The notes beneath the pieces were generated by a model. That model saw only the letters and a program-made list of their open reading frames with translations, was not told where the DNA came from and made no database searches. From a virus: a stretch of DNA of 64,000 nt. Location: the IMG/VR virus record IMGVR_UViG_3300020394_000862, positions 1 through 64,000 of that record; one strand, written 5' to 3'. This document shows positions 8,828 through 17,128 of this stretch, piece by piece; position 1 is the first letter of the stretch; the number at the start of each line of letters is the position of its first letter. The translations under genes and the position numbers were made by a program.

Positions 8828-9781
8828 TTAATCTCTTGAAGCAAATCGCCTTATAACCATTGAAAGCTTGGCGTCTGCGTTAAATGTGTTCTTATAGCGC
8901 CACACCGCCCTGTCAGGCGTAAGAAAGTCCACCGAAAACGTAACATAGCCAGATAAGCCATCGGGTACTCTTACGGACGGTCCTTGCGTTGAAACTTGTC
9001 CAGTTTGGGTTAACGGACTTAAGTGGGCGGAAATTATACCTGAACTGAAATACGTTTCGCCACCGTCTGCCATTTCAAGTGAATACTCACACGTGAACAC
9101 GTCACTCTCGGTAGTTTCGAATATTAGTCCGCCGTCTGGAAAATCCAAAAAGGATCCAGTTGGCGGCAATGTCCAACGCAACGGCGCGTAAATGTTTTCA
9201 CCCGGACTAGTAACAATAATGGTTTCAGTGTCAACCGATGTCTTCAGCTCTATATTCAGACGAACATTGGCTATTGCCCTGTTAGACATCTCGTTCATGG
9301 CCGTTGCTATTAGTGAAGCTTCGCCGTGACCGCCGGTCTCTACAGTGAATCCAACCGTTTCAGTATCTAGAATTTCTTCTATCAATGAGCTGCCCGATAC
9401 CGTGGTTTCAGCGCCTAGTTTCTCAGAAGCTGTGGTGCCTGCAGGGAGAACAATAAGCGCAGTTTCCACGTTAAACCTAATGTCAGTAGCCGGGTCAGAT
9501 ACCATAGAACCGAACTCGTTTTCCAAGTCAGCTTTGGTTGTTCCCTCTACTAAACGAACAGGGATAAAGCGCGTTTCTAGGTAGTTCTGTCCAGTTAGTG
9601 CCTCGGTAGATCCAAGATAGTTAATGCCCGGTGGCGTATACGCAGGATCACCACCGATGTAGATTCGTTGAGTATCAACGCACTGGCCGAATTCGCCTGG
9701 AGCAAGTGGTTGAGGTAGATCAACTTGTCGGCCGCGTAGGTTCGTTTGCCTAGCCACCTTAATAGTAGTAGTTGGGTTCAT
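8828..9781 (-). CDS. Virion protein with Mtd-type N-terminal module
   Basis: 317 residues. The first ~55 residues (RQTNLRGRQVDLPQPL, then GEFGQCVDTQRIYIGGDP) fit the short module at the N-terminus of many tail-fibre and receptor-binding proteins, named for the major tropism determinant, which links a fibre to its neighbours. The remainder is beta-rich with no motif I recognise and ends in a basic patch (MVIRRFASRD). A fibre, baseplate or head-decoration role is likely. It sits between metabolic and nuclease genes on the same strand. Confidence 0.6.
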   Translation of the reverse strand: MNPTTTIKVARQTNLRGRQVDLPQPLAPGEFGQCVDTQRIYIGGDPAYTPPGINYLGSTEALTGQNYLETRFIPVRLVEGTTKADLENEFGSMVSDPATDIRFNVETALIVLPAGTTASEKLGAETTVSGSSLIEEILDTETVGFTVETGGHGEASLIATAMNEMSNRAIANVRLNIELKTSVDTETIIVTSPGENIYAPLRWTLPPTGSFLDFPDGGLIFETTESDVFTCEYSLEMADGGETYFSSGIISAHLSPLTQTGQVSTQGPSVRVPDGLSGYVTFSVDFLTPDRAVWRYKNTFNADAKLSMVIRRFASRD

Positions 9782-9808
9782 CGTTATTCCTTCAAATAGT
9801 AGTATTAT

Positions 9809-10507
9809 TTAACTGGAAGGAAGCGGATTAGTCGAGTAATACTCATCTAATTTCGACACCCAAAGAGATTCGCATTCTCGATACTCGTCGCCAGAAAAAA
9901 CAAACTCTTGTACCGTGCCTGTCTCCCAACACGCAACCAAAACAACTGCTTGTTCGATACCTGAATTGAATAATGCGTTATGTGCAATGCCGTAAGCACC
10001 GCACTGACAGCGATAATCTTCTATCCATTCTTTGCGCTTAGGCTTTCTGCTATTTTTAAAATCAATAACGGAACGCTTACCGCGCCACACACCAGACATA
10101 TCCAATATGCCGCCGTACATGCCAGGCAAGTATACAGGTACTTCTACGCCCCATACTTCGTCGCAATGTTTATTGATTTCAAGTTGCATTAGTTTAGTGA
10201 GGAGTTTAGCCAAATAAGCGCCTTCTTGATCCTTGCCGGTATCAAGGAGCCAGTTCTCTAAATTGGCGTGCATTGCATCACCGATTCCTGTTGACTCTTT
10301 TGAAATGCGTTCGGCTTCTTCTTCGCCTACTCGCGCTTTCCAATCTTCAAGTGCTTGTTTGGATTCTTCTGTTTTGGTTGCGTTAAGGATTCTTGTTATT
10401 GCGGGGAGCGCAAGGCCTTCAGGGCCATAGCGCCATTTTCTATCAACAAGAACCCGTTCTACGGAGCCGTAATCGAACCGGCTCTCAAGGACAGGACGTT
10501 CTATCAT
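9809..10507 (-). CDS. PD-(D/E)XK exonuclease, MGME1/RecB-like
   Basis: 232 residues. Core motifs of the PD-(D/E)XK fold are readable: VEVPVYLP, then GGILDMSG (the aspartate), then VIDFKNS (D-x-K), and the Q-x-x-AY motif in YRCQCGAYGIAHNA. This is the MGME1 or RecB-nuclease-domain type found in T4-like marine phages, which degrades DNA ends. A small stand-alone nuclease may act in recombination, host DNA breakdown or end trimming during packaging. It lies among virion-type genes and is separated from its upstream neighbour by only 3 bp. Confidence 0.75.
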   Translation of the reverse strand: MIERPVLESRFDYGSVERVLVDRKWRYGPEGLALPAITRILNATKTEESKQALEDWKARVGEEEAERISKESTGIGDAMHANLENWLLDTGKDQEGAYLAKLLTKLMQLEINKHCDEVWGVEVPVYLPGMYGGILDMSGVWRGKRSVIDFKNSRKPKRKEWIEDYRCQCGAYGIAHNALFNSGIEQAVVLVACWETGTVQEFVFSGDEYRECESLWVSKLDEYYSTNPLPSS

Positions 10508-10510
10508 ATA

Positions 10511-11599
10511 TCACCAACTTATTGTTATTTTTAGTGTGTTGAGTGTTCTCGGATTGGTTACTACATTAACAGTAAATTTTGCAGCCTCTAAAATACTTAT
10601 AAATCTGTAAACAAAGTCTCTTTCTTGGGACTTCACAGGACTCCTGTATGCTTGCCAGTAAGGTGTAGATGTTGGCGTGCTAACATTTACAACAGGCTCT
10701 AAAATAGCTGGTACAGGGTTTGTATGGAACTCACTCGGGGTAACGGTAATTGTATCATGCACTGAATACTCGCTGCCACCTGATAACAAGGTAACACCTA
10801 TAATTTCACCCGCAGCCGAAAACAAGGGCTTAAGCTTTGCACCGGATCCTGTACGACTAGACATGCGCACACGGCACTGGATAGGACTGTAACCAGACCC
10901 GCCACTCTTTACTGCTATCGACTTTATGCGACCATTTTCAGTCTGTATGGCGCCTGCTACAAATCCTTTGCCTGCTGGGTGGGAAACAACAATACTAGGT
11001 AAGCGTGGCGAATAGCCTGTACCGGGTGCAGATACACTTACACTCAGGATGCCTCCCTGAGAATCAACCTCGGATATTTGCGCCGAAGCGCCGAAACCAT
11101 TTGGGTGATCTATAATAATATCAGAACCAACAGTGTACCCGGTTCCTGCTTTAGTAGGCACCACCTTTAGTACTGCGCCAGTATCGCTAGCGACTACAGT
11201 AAACTCAGCCGACGTATGTTCGTTCTCCGTAAAACGGACCGGCGGGTAAGCCTTGGCTAAAACAGGGTAATAACCTGATCCAGGCTCTACTACATCCACA
11301 CTAGTTATGGCACCGTAGCTATCAACGTTCACTTTAAACTTGGCGCCGTAACCGACAGAGTGTTCGATTTGTACTTTAGCGGGGATAGGCGACAGGTTCT
11401 TGCCGCCATTTAAGATGTTAACTGATTCAATAAAACCAGACGTTTCAGTGAGGTGCGTGCCCGAGTCAATTACTACCGAACGGTTTCCTGCATGATGCGC
11501 ATCGAGAATCATCTTCTCAGCAACATTCAAGTCATCCATCAACATCGCACTATACGGCTTTACATTGTCAAGCTCGTCAGCACTGAAGCCCAGGCGCAT
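10511..11599 (-). CDS. Virion-type protein with tandem GSGY beta repeats
   Basis: 362 residues. The central region consists of about five repeats of 40-44 residues, each with a GA-x-(hydrophobic) strand, a short G-x-(I/L)-x-S-V strand and a P-G-(S/T)-G-Y turn. GxGY turns fall near residues 107-110, 152-155, 193-196 and 234-237, with a degenerate GGSEY near 274-278. The N-terminal ~60 residues are different and the C-terminus is basic. The same repeat occurs once inside the tail sheath (46643-49657), near its residue 250. I infer a structural protein of head or tail; no enzyme motif is present. GAGG precedes the ATG. Confidence 0.65.
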   Translation of the reverse strand: MRLGFSADELDNVKPYSAMLMDDLNVAEKMILDAHHAGNRSVVIDSGTHLTETSGFIESVNILNGGKNLSPIPAKVQIEHSVGYGAKFKVNVDSYGAITSVDVVEPGSGYYPVLAKAYPPVRFTENEHTSAEFTVVASDTGAVLKVVPTKAGTGYTVGSDIIIDHPNGFGASAQISEVDSQGGILSVSVSAPGTGYSPRLPSIVVSHPAGKGFVAGAIQTENGRIKSIAVKSGGSGYSPIQCRVRMSSRTGSGAKLKPLFSAAGEIIGVTLLSGGSEYSVHDTITVTPSEFHTNPVPAILEPVVNVSTPTSTPYWQAYRSPVKSQERDFVYRFISILEAAKFTVNVVTNPRTLNTLKITISW

Positions 11600-11602
11600 A
11601 CA

Positions 11603-11923
11603 CTACCTCATTTCTTTTTTTGCAAATTGTGAAGCTTTTTTGCGAACCGCATCACGAGCGGATTCTTCGTCACCTACGTCAATAGCAAGCTCGGATCCAA
11701 ACGAAATCGTATCAACCGTCGCTGTGCCTATTATGTCAGACCCAGACAGCATATCAACAATCATTTCAGGCGTAACTTGTACGCCCGTCATGTCATGCAT
11801 ATACTGAACGGCAACAGAAGTATCAATCTCTTCTTGACCCTGTGCTCGCTGGCGTAAGATGAAATTCTCTAACTCGGCTCGCAAATTATCGTCGCTTTCG
11901 TTGATAATTTCATCTATGCGCAT
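11603..11923 (-). CDS. Unknown small acidic protein
   Basis: 106 residues, acidic N-terminus (MRIDEIINESDDN) and a basic tail (KKASQFAKKEMR). Predicted helical at both ends. It starts in a TAATG junction with the stop of the gene upstream. Short proteins opening with M-(K/R)-I-x-x-I-(I/L)-x-E are frequent among T4-like virion or prohead-associated genes, but I cannot assign a role. Confidence 0.6.
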   Translation of the reverse strand: MRIDEIINESDDNLRAELENFILRQRAQGQEEIDTSVAVQYMHDMTGVQVTPEMIVDMLSGSDIIGTATVDTISFGSELAIDVGDEESARDAVRKKASQFAKKEMR

Positions 11924-12624
11924 TACGCGTCGTCCTTCATTCCACGGTCGCCGCCTAGCTCTAAATCAGGAGCATCGGTACCGTCGCTATCTAAATCAGG
12001 AGCATCGCCTTCATCGTCGCTATCGTCGCCCTCAAGGCTGTCGTAATCCATCATATCGCCGCCTGAGCTAATAGGCGTACCAGAAGACAAGTCATCAGCT
12101 GCCCCTGATAGTTCCTCATAGCTAGCCTGTAGCGTGTCGGTTAGGCCTTCTAAATTAGACTTAGCAAGATTATAAAACGCTTTGGCTTGGTCTTCGCCGA
12201 ATTTGTTCTTAATCTCTTCAGTGATATGGATCAAGTCAGTAGCAACCATTTTTGCCACCTTCTCATACATGTTCTGGATATCGCCGCTTAGTGCTTTAGC
12301 AGCAACAAGAACTTCCGCTTGATCAACGTTTTCGTTAAGTTGCGTTTCATTATTTGCGACTGTGTCAATCCACTGTCTAAATTCGTTTAACTCTTTCATA
12401 CCAATTCGGCCGTCCTTAATTTGTTTCGATATAACAGAACCCGCTTCTTTAATAAGACCGTTCATTGCGATCTTGGTAATTGAGTCGTTTCTGTTCTCAT
12501 GGATTTTTCTAAATGCGTAACTCACGGCATCCTTGATATCACTGATATTAGAATCAGGTCTAATCTTAGGCACGTTTTTGCCGAAGTTTACTTTTTCACT
12601 CAGGTAAAGTGAATCTACTTTCAT
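11923..12624 (-). CDS. Unknown helical protein with very acidic C-terminus
   Basis: 233 residues. Residues ~25-175 look continuously alpha-helical and may coil. The last ~45 residues are almost all Asp, Gly, Ser and Glu (DSLEGDDSDDEGD, then a duplicated DAPDL element) and end GMKDDA. The duplicated element corresponds to a 17-bp direct repeat at 11961-11977 and 11991-12007. A core, scaffold or DNA-mimic type role is conceivable but unproven. Genes on both sides overlap it by 1-4 bp. Confidence 0.65.
   Translation of the reverse strand: MKVDSLYLSEKVNFGKNVPKIRPDSNISDIKDAVSYAFRKIHENRNDSITKIAMNGLIKEAGSVISKQIKDGRIGMKELNEFRQWIDTVANNETQLNENVDQAEVLVAAKALSGDIQNMYEKVAKMVATDLIHITEEIKNKFGEDQAKAFYNLAKSNLEGLTDTLQASYEELSGAADDLSSGTPISSGGDMMDYDSLEGDDSDDEGDAPDLDSDGTDAPDLELGGDRGMKDDA
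11961..12007. repeat. 17-bp direct repeat inside an acidic coding tail
   Basis: CTAAATCAGGAGCATCG occurs at 11961-11977 and again at 11991-12007, a 30-bp period that is in frame, so it duplicates ten residues including DAPDL of the host protein. A recent slippage duplication is the simplest explanation. Confidence 0.85.
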
Positions 12625-12971
12625 AATACATCCGCCTCTAAAAACTGTTCAGCATTAAGCTTATTTACTTCATCACGGATGCGAGCAATGTTTTGGTAAA
12701 GGCGTCTCTTGTACATGCCGGCCATTTGCGCAGAGTCTTCAGCCAATACATAATTAGCCGAATTATCGTAAAACATGACGTCAGTAGTGTACTTGCCGTA
12801 ATACCGATCGTCGTTAATTAAGGACGGCACCAGGAAGGTGTACCCACTATTGTAAGCAGAAACAAGGGCTTTCGCCGTGTCTTCCAAAAAGATGTTAGTG
12901 TGTACCTCTCCACCGTTGGTTACTGTGAAGCCGTATGGTGTTTCGCCGTATGATGCACAAGATGTTTTCAT
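12621..12971 (-). CDS. Unknown protein
   Basis: 116 residues, tyrosine-rich middle (YYGKYTTDVMFYDNSANYVL) and helical C-terminus with a KRRLYQNIARIRDEVNKL segment. GGGAG lies close before the ATG. It overlaps the gene downstream by 4 bp and the one upstream by 1 bp, so it belongs to this virion-type operon. No domain recognised. Confidence 0.6.
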   Translation of the reverse strand: MKTSCASYGETPYGFTVTNGGEVHTNIFLEDTAKALVSAYNSGYTFLVPSLINDDRYYGKYTTDVMFYDNSANYVLAEDSAQMAGMYKRRLYQNIARIRDEVNKLNAEQFLEADVL

Positions 12972-13450
12972 CAGTTCTCCCGATCGTTGAGTCTTGCGAC
13001 TCGTTTGCTTGCTGGATTTATTCTTTTTGTTCTTTTAGCTTTGCGTGACATTGTGCGGCCTTTTGTAGCTTGGTTTCGCTTCATCGTGACGCGCTTTTTA
13101 ATGTCAATCGGTTTATGGCAGGTAGCAGGATCAGACACGATGCGACCTTTACGGAGGCCACTCGTGCATCTGAATTTACGCACCACGGTGTCGCCTACAC
13201 GGCTCCAGACGCGTCTTGCTTCGTTTATAGAAGTTTTGACACCAGACGGCAAAGCGTCCAAGTCTTCTACTTCGAAAACGATACTGCCATTGACTCTATT
13301 ATACATAGCAACTACCTCGCCGTCTACCGAAATTGCTTCACAAAGTCGATTACTTTCCGTGAGTTTGCCATCGTTAAAATGAGTTTTTAGTTCAAGCCAT
13401 TTACTTTCAATAAAGTTAACACGGCCGCCTGTTAGTTCTTCAAGTAGCAT
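12971..13450 (-). CDS. Unknown protein with highly basic C-terminus
   Basis: 159 residues. The N-terminal ~90 residues include SISVDGEVV-like strands. The last ~65 residues are strongly basic: RKFRCTSGLRKGR, then CHKPIDIKKR, then KAKRTKRINPASKR, with two cysteines spaced like a weak metal or disulfide pair. A tail of this pattern recurs in a conserved protein I recall from T4-like phages, probably nucleic-acid binding and perhaps packaged. AGGGA precedes the start. Confidence 0.65.
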   Translation of the reverse strand: MLLEELTGGRVNFIESKWLELKTHFNDGKLTESNRLCEAISVDGEVVAMYNRVNGSIVFEVEDLDALPSGVKTSINEARRVWSRVGDTVVRKFRCTSGLRKGRIVSDPATCHKPIDIKKRVTMKRNQATKGRTMSRKAKRTKRINPASKRVARLNDREN

Positions 13451-13844
13451 AAATCCCTACCGCTGCATTTGCTTTTTCTGATAACCTTAATCTACCACCA
13501 TCGTAAAGGATTAAGTTATCGAGGTTCTCCCGTATCCACCACAGCTTGTCTTCGCCTCTAGAAAACGCATCAGCGTGTTCAAAGCCAAGTACAAAGGCAG
13601 TTCCTCTGCCTCTTAAATCGCATACATCGTTGAGGTCAAGTACAGTATACGGTTCTACTATCACATGTGGTTGACATCTAAGGCCTATTGCTTGTAATAT
13701 AATCGAGAAGTTCTTCTGTGACGCTTGTTTAAAGTCCCCGCTATTAGAAACTTCAACACCGCCCCTGCCGTGTTTCCCATTTGATTTACAATAAAAAACT
13801 ATTTTCTCACGTATATCAAGGGATGCATAATCATGTGTGGCCAT
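13440..13844 (-). CDS. Unknown protein
   Basis: 134 residues from the ATG at 13844 (MATHDYASLDIREK), preceded by GGGAG with a six-base spacer; a GTG six codons upstream is in frame but lacks a ribosome site. It is rich in strands, with no recognised motif. A CTAAATA late-type motif lies at 13870-13864, only 20 bp before the ATG, so this gene probably opens the operon running down to the nuclease and beyond. Confidence 0.6.
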   Translation of the reverse strand: MATHDYASLDIREKIVFYCKSNGKHGRGGVEVSNSGDFKQASQKNFSIILQAIGLRCQPHVIVEPYTVLDLNDVCDLRGRGTAFVLGFEHADAFSRGEDKLWWIRENLDNLILYDGGRLRLSEKANAAVGIYAT

Positions 13845-13863
13845 TGCGAGCTCCCGTTTCACT

Positions 13864-13870
13864 TATTTAG
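13864..13870 (-). promoter_or_regulatory. Late-type promoter motif CTAAATA
   Basis: CTAAATA followed by AG on the minus strand, 20 bp before the start at 13844 and just after a strong terminator. Confidence 0.45.
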
Positions 13871-13898
13871 TATTAAATGTTCACCGAACTCAGGGCAC

Positions 13899-13928
13899 AA
13901 AAAAAGCGGACCAAAGCCCGCTTTTTTT
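13899..13928 (-). terminator. Bidirectional intrinsic terminator
   Basis: Perfect 11-bp stem AAAAAAAGCGG (13899-13909) / CCGCTTTTTTT (13918-13928) with an eight-base loop. It closes the single-gene unit at 13942-14397 and isolates it from the operon starting at 13844. Confidence 0.85.
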
Positions 13929-13941
13929 AATAAGTAAAATA

Positions 13942-14397
13942 TTACTTGAAGTGACGCGCAGTAGCTGGACGGTGTTGGCCGTCGTGGCCTTCTACTAAGT
14001 CAGCAGCAGTAGCCGCATCTAAGCCAGAGAATACAGCGAAAGTAGCTGTAAATGTAGCAGAGATCGGGTTACCTGCATTGTCAAGACCGTCAACTGCTTC
14101 AGCCTGTAGGCCTTCAATTTCAAGACTAGTCGCTGGATCGTCTACGTAGAAGCCTTGGCCAGTGCCTAGGATAACGTCTACTTTAGACGCAGTGCCCGCA
14201 CCGTCAAGGTACATAGGACCAATGCCAGTAACAACTGCACGAGTACCAAGAACGCGTAGTGCTTTTTCAAGTACAGAATCACGAACACCGAAAGCTGAGC
14301 TTGAAATGTCAGAATCGAATGTTAGTGTAACAAAGTACATTGGTTCTACGAACATGCCTTCTTGTACTGAACCTTTAGTGTATACATCAAATGCCAT
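13942..14397 (-). CDS. Probable abundant virion protein, own transcript
   Basis: 151 residues from the ATG at 14397 (MAFDVYTKGSVQEGMF); upstream in-frame codons lack a ribosome site, whereas GGAG lies ten bases before this ATG. The protein is beta-rich, acidic and low in cysteine, with a VLGTGQGFYVDDP segment and a final HDGQHRP. It is the only gene between a late-type motif (14448-14454) and a strong terminator (13899-13928); a private late-type unit with a strong stop is typical of high-copy structural proteins. Head decoration or tail component is my guess; the family is unrecognised. Confidence 0.6.
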   Translation of the reverse strand: MAFDVYTKGSVQEGMFVEPMYFVTLTFDSDISSSAFGVRDSVLEKALRVLGTRAVVTGIGPMYLDGAGTASKVDVILGTGQGFYVDDPATSLEIEGLQAEAVDGLDNAGNPISATFTATFAVFSGLDAATAADLVEGHDGQHRPATARHFK

Positions 14398-14447
14398 GAT
14401 TAAAAATCTCCATAATCTTTTGTGGGCTTGTGCCCTTTTCACATATT

Positions 14448-14454
14448 TATTTAG
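14448..14454 (-). promoter_or_regulatory. Late-type promoter motif CTAAATA
   Basis: GCTAAATAAATA on the minus strand, 51 bp before the ATG at 14397. The leader contains a small GGGC-ACAA-GCCC hairpin. Confidence 0.45.
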
Positions 14455-14469
14455 CACCAACGGCTAATA

Positions 14470-15456
14470 TTATTTCTTTTGCTTACCAAGTTGACGTAAA
14501 CGCGCAGTTAATTGATAAGCAAGTGTCAAGTCGTTCATTAACTCAGCAAGATCCAATCTAACTTGACTGGCAGCTTCTGGACTTAATGACTTTTGGCCTT
14601 TCAGAGACTTGTTAACCATAACTAGCCTGCTTGCCACACTATTTAAGAATGCGGCTACCGTGTCGCTGCCATTTTTAGGCGAAACACTAAACGGCTTATC
14701 AAGTTTCTTCTCGAAATCACCCATCGTCATCATCGCAACAGATTCATCGATCGGACTAGTACGAAGTACTTTGCTAAGAGCTGCGCCGATAGGCTTAATC
14801 TTTTCAAACGTCTTGGCGATATCTGAATCTATCTCAGGAGATATAGTATACGGCAAGTCGTGAGATAAGTTGTGTTCAGGGGCTTTGTCGCCTGCTACAA
14901 CTGCGCCAGATAACAGTTCTTTGAACATAGGTGCTGCGTCGATGTCAGCTTCAAAAGCTTCTATCATTTCGCACATTTCACGTATGCGGCGTATAGTAGG
15001 CATATTCTCTCTTAGGTCTTCTAAGAAGCTCACGTTCTTTTGTATTTTCACATCTTTACAAAGAACACTAAACTCGTCAAAGACTTGACTAAGGCACGTA
15101 CAGCCGTCCACACCGTCTACTTCAGGATCGTTCATGTTAAACGACATGGGGTCAGCTAAGCCAAGACGACCAGTGGACATATAGTCTAGCTTCTTCTTGA
15201 AGTCGATTATGCCTTCTTTAACAATAGCTTGCTTCTTGCTTGTTTTCTTTTTAGGGGCGGGCTCTTGCATGCTGTACTCTACACTTTCTGATAGATCAGA
15301 ATGTTGAAGGAACTTGGTAAATTTAGCAGCATACTCAGCGTCCAGTGCAAGTTCACGGTCGCCTTCAAATTTAGAATTCTCAGAAAGAATGGGGTGCGAC
15401 ATATACGTGTCCATCGCCGCTTCTGACAAAAATTTAATTTTAATGTATTTGTTCAT
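14470..15456 (-). CDS. Unknown helical protein
   Basis: 328 residues, mostly alpha-helical, with a Lys-rich stretch (PAPKKKTSKKQ) near residue 70 and a basic C-terminal tail (LTARLRQLGKQKK). It includes a central acidic region and a conserved-looking DGCTCLSQVFDEF segment. No domain recognised. It has its own CTAAATA motif 28 bp upstream (15484-15490). A structural or assembly role would fit the neighbourhood, but this is only context. Confidence 0.6.
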   Translation of the reverse strand: MNKYIKIKFLSEAAMDTYMSHPILSENSKFEGDRELALDAEYAAKFTKFLQHSDLSESVEYSMQEPAPKKKTSKKQAIVKEGIIDFKKKLDYMSTGRLGLADPMSFNMNDPEVDGVDGCTCLSQVFDEFSVLCKDVKIQKNVSFLEDLRENMPTIRRIREMCEMIEAFEADIDAAPMFKELLSGAVVAGDKAPEHNLSHDLPYTISPEIDSDIAKTFEKIKPIGAALSKVLRTSPIDESVAMMTMGDFEKKLDKPFSVSPKNGSDTVAAFLNSVASRLVMVNKSLKGQKSLSPEAASQVRLDLAELMNDLTLAYQLTARLRQLGKQKK

Positions 15457-15483
15457 TATGGTACCTAGATAGTTTAATAAACT

Positions 15484-15490
15484 TATTTAG
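15484..15490 (-). promoter_or_regulatory. Late-type promoter motif CTAAATA
   Basis: ACTAAATAAG on the minus strand, 28 bp before the start at 15456. Confidence 0.45.
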
Positions 15491-15513
15491 TTTTAATGAA
15501 CAAGAGGCGAGTG

Positions 15514-16221
15514 TTAGTCCCGCCTCTTTTGTCTGCCTACTTGATACCCAGTAAGGGCGGCTAAGGCTACGGTTGAAAGAGTGTCAACAGTAGTTCCGGC
15601 GTCCTGCATCTTAGCCGGTATTAATGGATCGAAATAAGGTAATATCTCTAAACGAGGATTATACCTGCGCATTAGCATCTTGGCGTCTTTGTAAGCATAG
15701 ACTCGCTGTACAGGGGTAATCTCTGCAAGCTGGATAACTTTACGTCTAAGGCGTTTAATCTTCTTGTCGCTTATTAAGAACATGCTTTCAAATGAAAACA
15801 GATAAAAGCTTAGTTTTGATTTAGTAACAGGCATGTCACCGCGCAACATTTTAAAATAGTCAATCAAATGTCGCTGTGAATGATTTGTTGTTTCGTTGTT
15901 GTACTTGTACTTAGGATTGTTGCCTAGCACAGTTGCACACATAAGAGCAACATCATTCAACCTAGTGTATGCTTTGTTGAAGTTTTTATACACAAGTGCT
16001 TCGTCAGCGTATCGCGCTATATCCTTGTGAGTTTGGCGTTCCTGTACAAGCATAGCCATAGACACTAATGTCAAATACAACATCTCACACAACGTCTTAT
16101 AACTATACTTGTTCAACCCAGTTAATGTGTAAAAGAAGCCGCGAGCTTCTGATAATTCAGAAACTAACGACTCGCTCTTTGTTTCACTAAAAGGCCACTG
16201 TTTGGTGTAATTATCGGCCAT
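15514..16221 (-). CDS. Unknown protein with a hydrophobic helix
   Basis: 235 residues from the ATG at 16221 (MADNYTKQWPFSETK), overlapping the stop of the upstream gene by 11 bp. It contains a hydrophobic helix (LCEMLYLTLVSMAMLV) and a Lys/Arg-rich segment (DKKIKRLRRKVIQLAE). The last 15 residues (ALTGYQVGRQKRRD) form a short hydrophobic-then-basic end. It might associate with membrane or another protein, but no family is recognised. Confidence 0.6.
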   Translation of the reverse strand: MADNYTKQWPFSETKSESLVSELSEARGFFYTLTGLNKYSYKTLCEMLYLTLVSMAMLVQERQTHKDIARYADEALVYKNFNKAYTRLNDVALMCATVLGNNPKYKYNNETTNHSQRHLIDYFKMLRGDMPVTKSKLSFYLFSFESMFLISDKKIKRLRRKVIQLAEITPVQRVYAYKDAKMLMRRYNPRLEILPYFDPLIPAKMQDAGTTVDTLSTVALAALTGYQVGRQKRRD

Positions 16222-17119
16222 TACCTGTCCCCATATACTTCGCAACTTCCGGCGGATATTCGAAGTCGCCACCCGCTAAATCGGGTTTGGTGTCAAAGTT
16301 CCTAGCCATAGTCCTGAATACCGATTCAGCCGCATCGGCGGTGTAGTACTTTTTAACAGCAGCGATAAGACTCTCTGCACTGTCTAGTACTTTAGGATCT
16401 GCTTTCCCTTGGAAAAGAACATCCGCTATTCCCTTGGCATCAGTAACAGGCTCACTGATAACCTTGTCATCCTGCTTCTTAACCCATCCACCGTTAGCCT
16501 TTTTACGGGAGGTTCTTTCCACTTTCACTAGCCCGTCTTTGGGACTCCACTTCCAGCGGATAATCTTAACCGGACGACCATGGCTATCTAGCTCGTCACT
16601 TGATTGGCGATCAACGTGTGCGGCTATGCTGGCTATTGCTAAGTTGCGGTGGGTGCCTTTCAGTTTAGAATCCTTAGAAGACGGTGAGTGAAAATAAAGC
16701 TTAAGCCATTCAGGGTTACCGAATATAAAATCCACCTGCACGTAGCCTGTGCGCGGCTGTCTCTTGTCCTTTTTAGGATTGTAGCCCTGGATCTTAACTG
16801 CGGTTGTTATTAAACCACCTACTTGACGCACGTTTTCTTGGCCTAGTACTTTCTTTAGCCTTTCGATAAACTTGCCTAGTTCTTCCGGGTTTTTAGGCTT
16901 AAGTGCAATATCAACATCACCGCTGTACTCTTTTTTGCCAACTGACCCAAGCACATGTGAACCTAGATCGGGTATTTGAAGGACTTGGGCTAGTCCGTTA
17001 ATAGTAGGTTCTATTTCACTTATATGAATGGCACCGACGTTACTGAAGGCGTTGCCGCCCTCAGTTAGAAGCATAGCGCTGTACGACTGTTTTAATCCCG
17101 AAATATCTTCTAAAAACAC
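16211..17119 (-). CDS. Pol-beta-superfamily nucleotidyltransferase-like protein
   Basis: 302 residues from the GTG at 17119, with AAGGA six bases upstream. The motif GSVGKKEYSGDVDIAL is the hG-(G/S)-x9-13-D-h-D signature of the pol-beta nucleotidyltransferase fold: GS plus the two metal-binding aspartates of GDVDIAL. The third catalytic acid is plausibly the Asp of YVQVDFIFG. A basic stretch (RKKANGGWVKK) follows. Such proteins transfer nucleotides to RNA ends, proteins or small molecules; the substrate cannot be told here. It is translationally linked to the downstream gene. Confidence 0.7.
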   Translation of the reverse strand: MFLEDISGLKQSYSAMLLTEGGNAFSNVGAIHISEIEPTINGLAQVLQIPDLGSHVLGSVGKKEYSGDVDIALKPKNPEELGKFIERLKKVLGQENVRQVGGLITTAVKIQGYNPKKDKRQPRTGYVQVDFIFGNPEWLKLYFHSPSSKDSKLKGTHRNLAIASIAAHVDRQSSDELDSHGRPVKIIRWKWSPKDGLVKVERTSRKKANGGWVKKQDDKVISEPVTDAKGIADVLFQGKADPKVLDSAESLIAAVKKYYTADAAESVFRTMARNFDTKPDLAGGDFEYPPEVAKYMGTGNGR

Positions 17120-17128
17120 TTGTATTCC

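Noticed and set aside
12987-13390. Two overlapping plus-strand open frames opposite 12971-13450
   Set aside because: They are the complement of a basic, codon-biased coding region, without ribosome sites or promoters.
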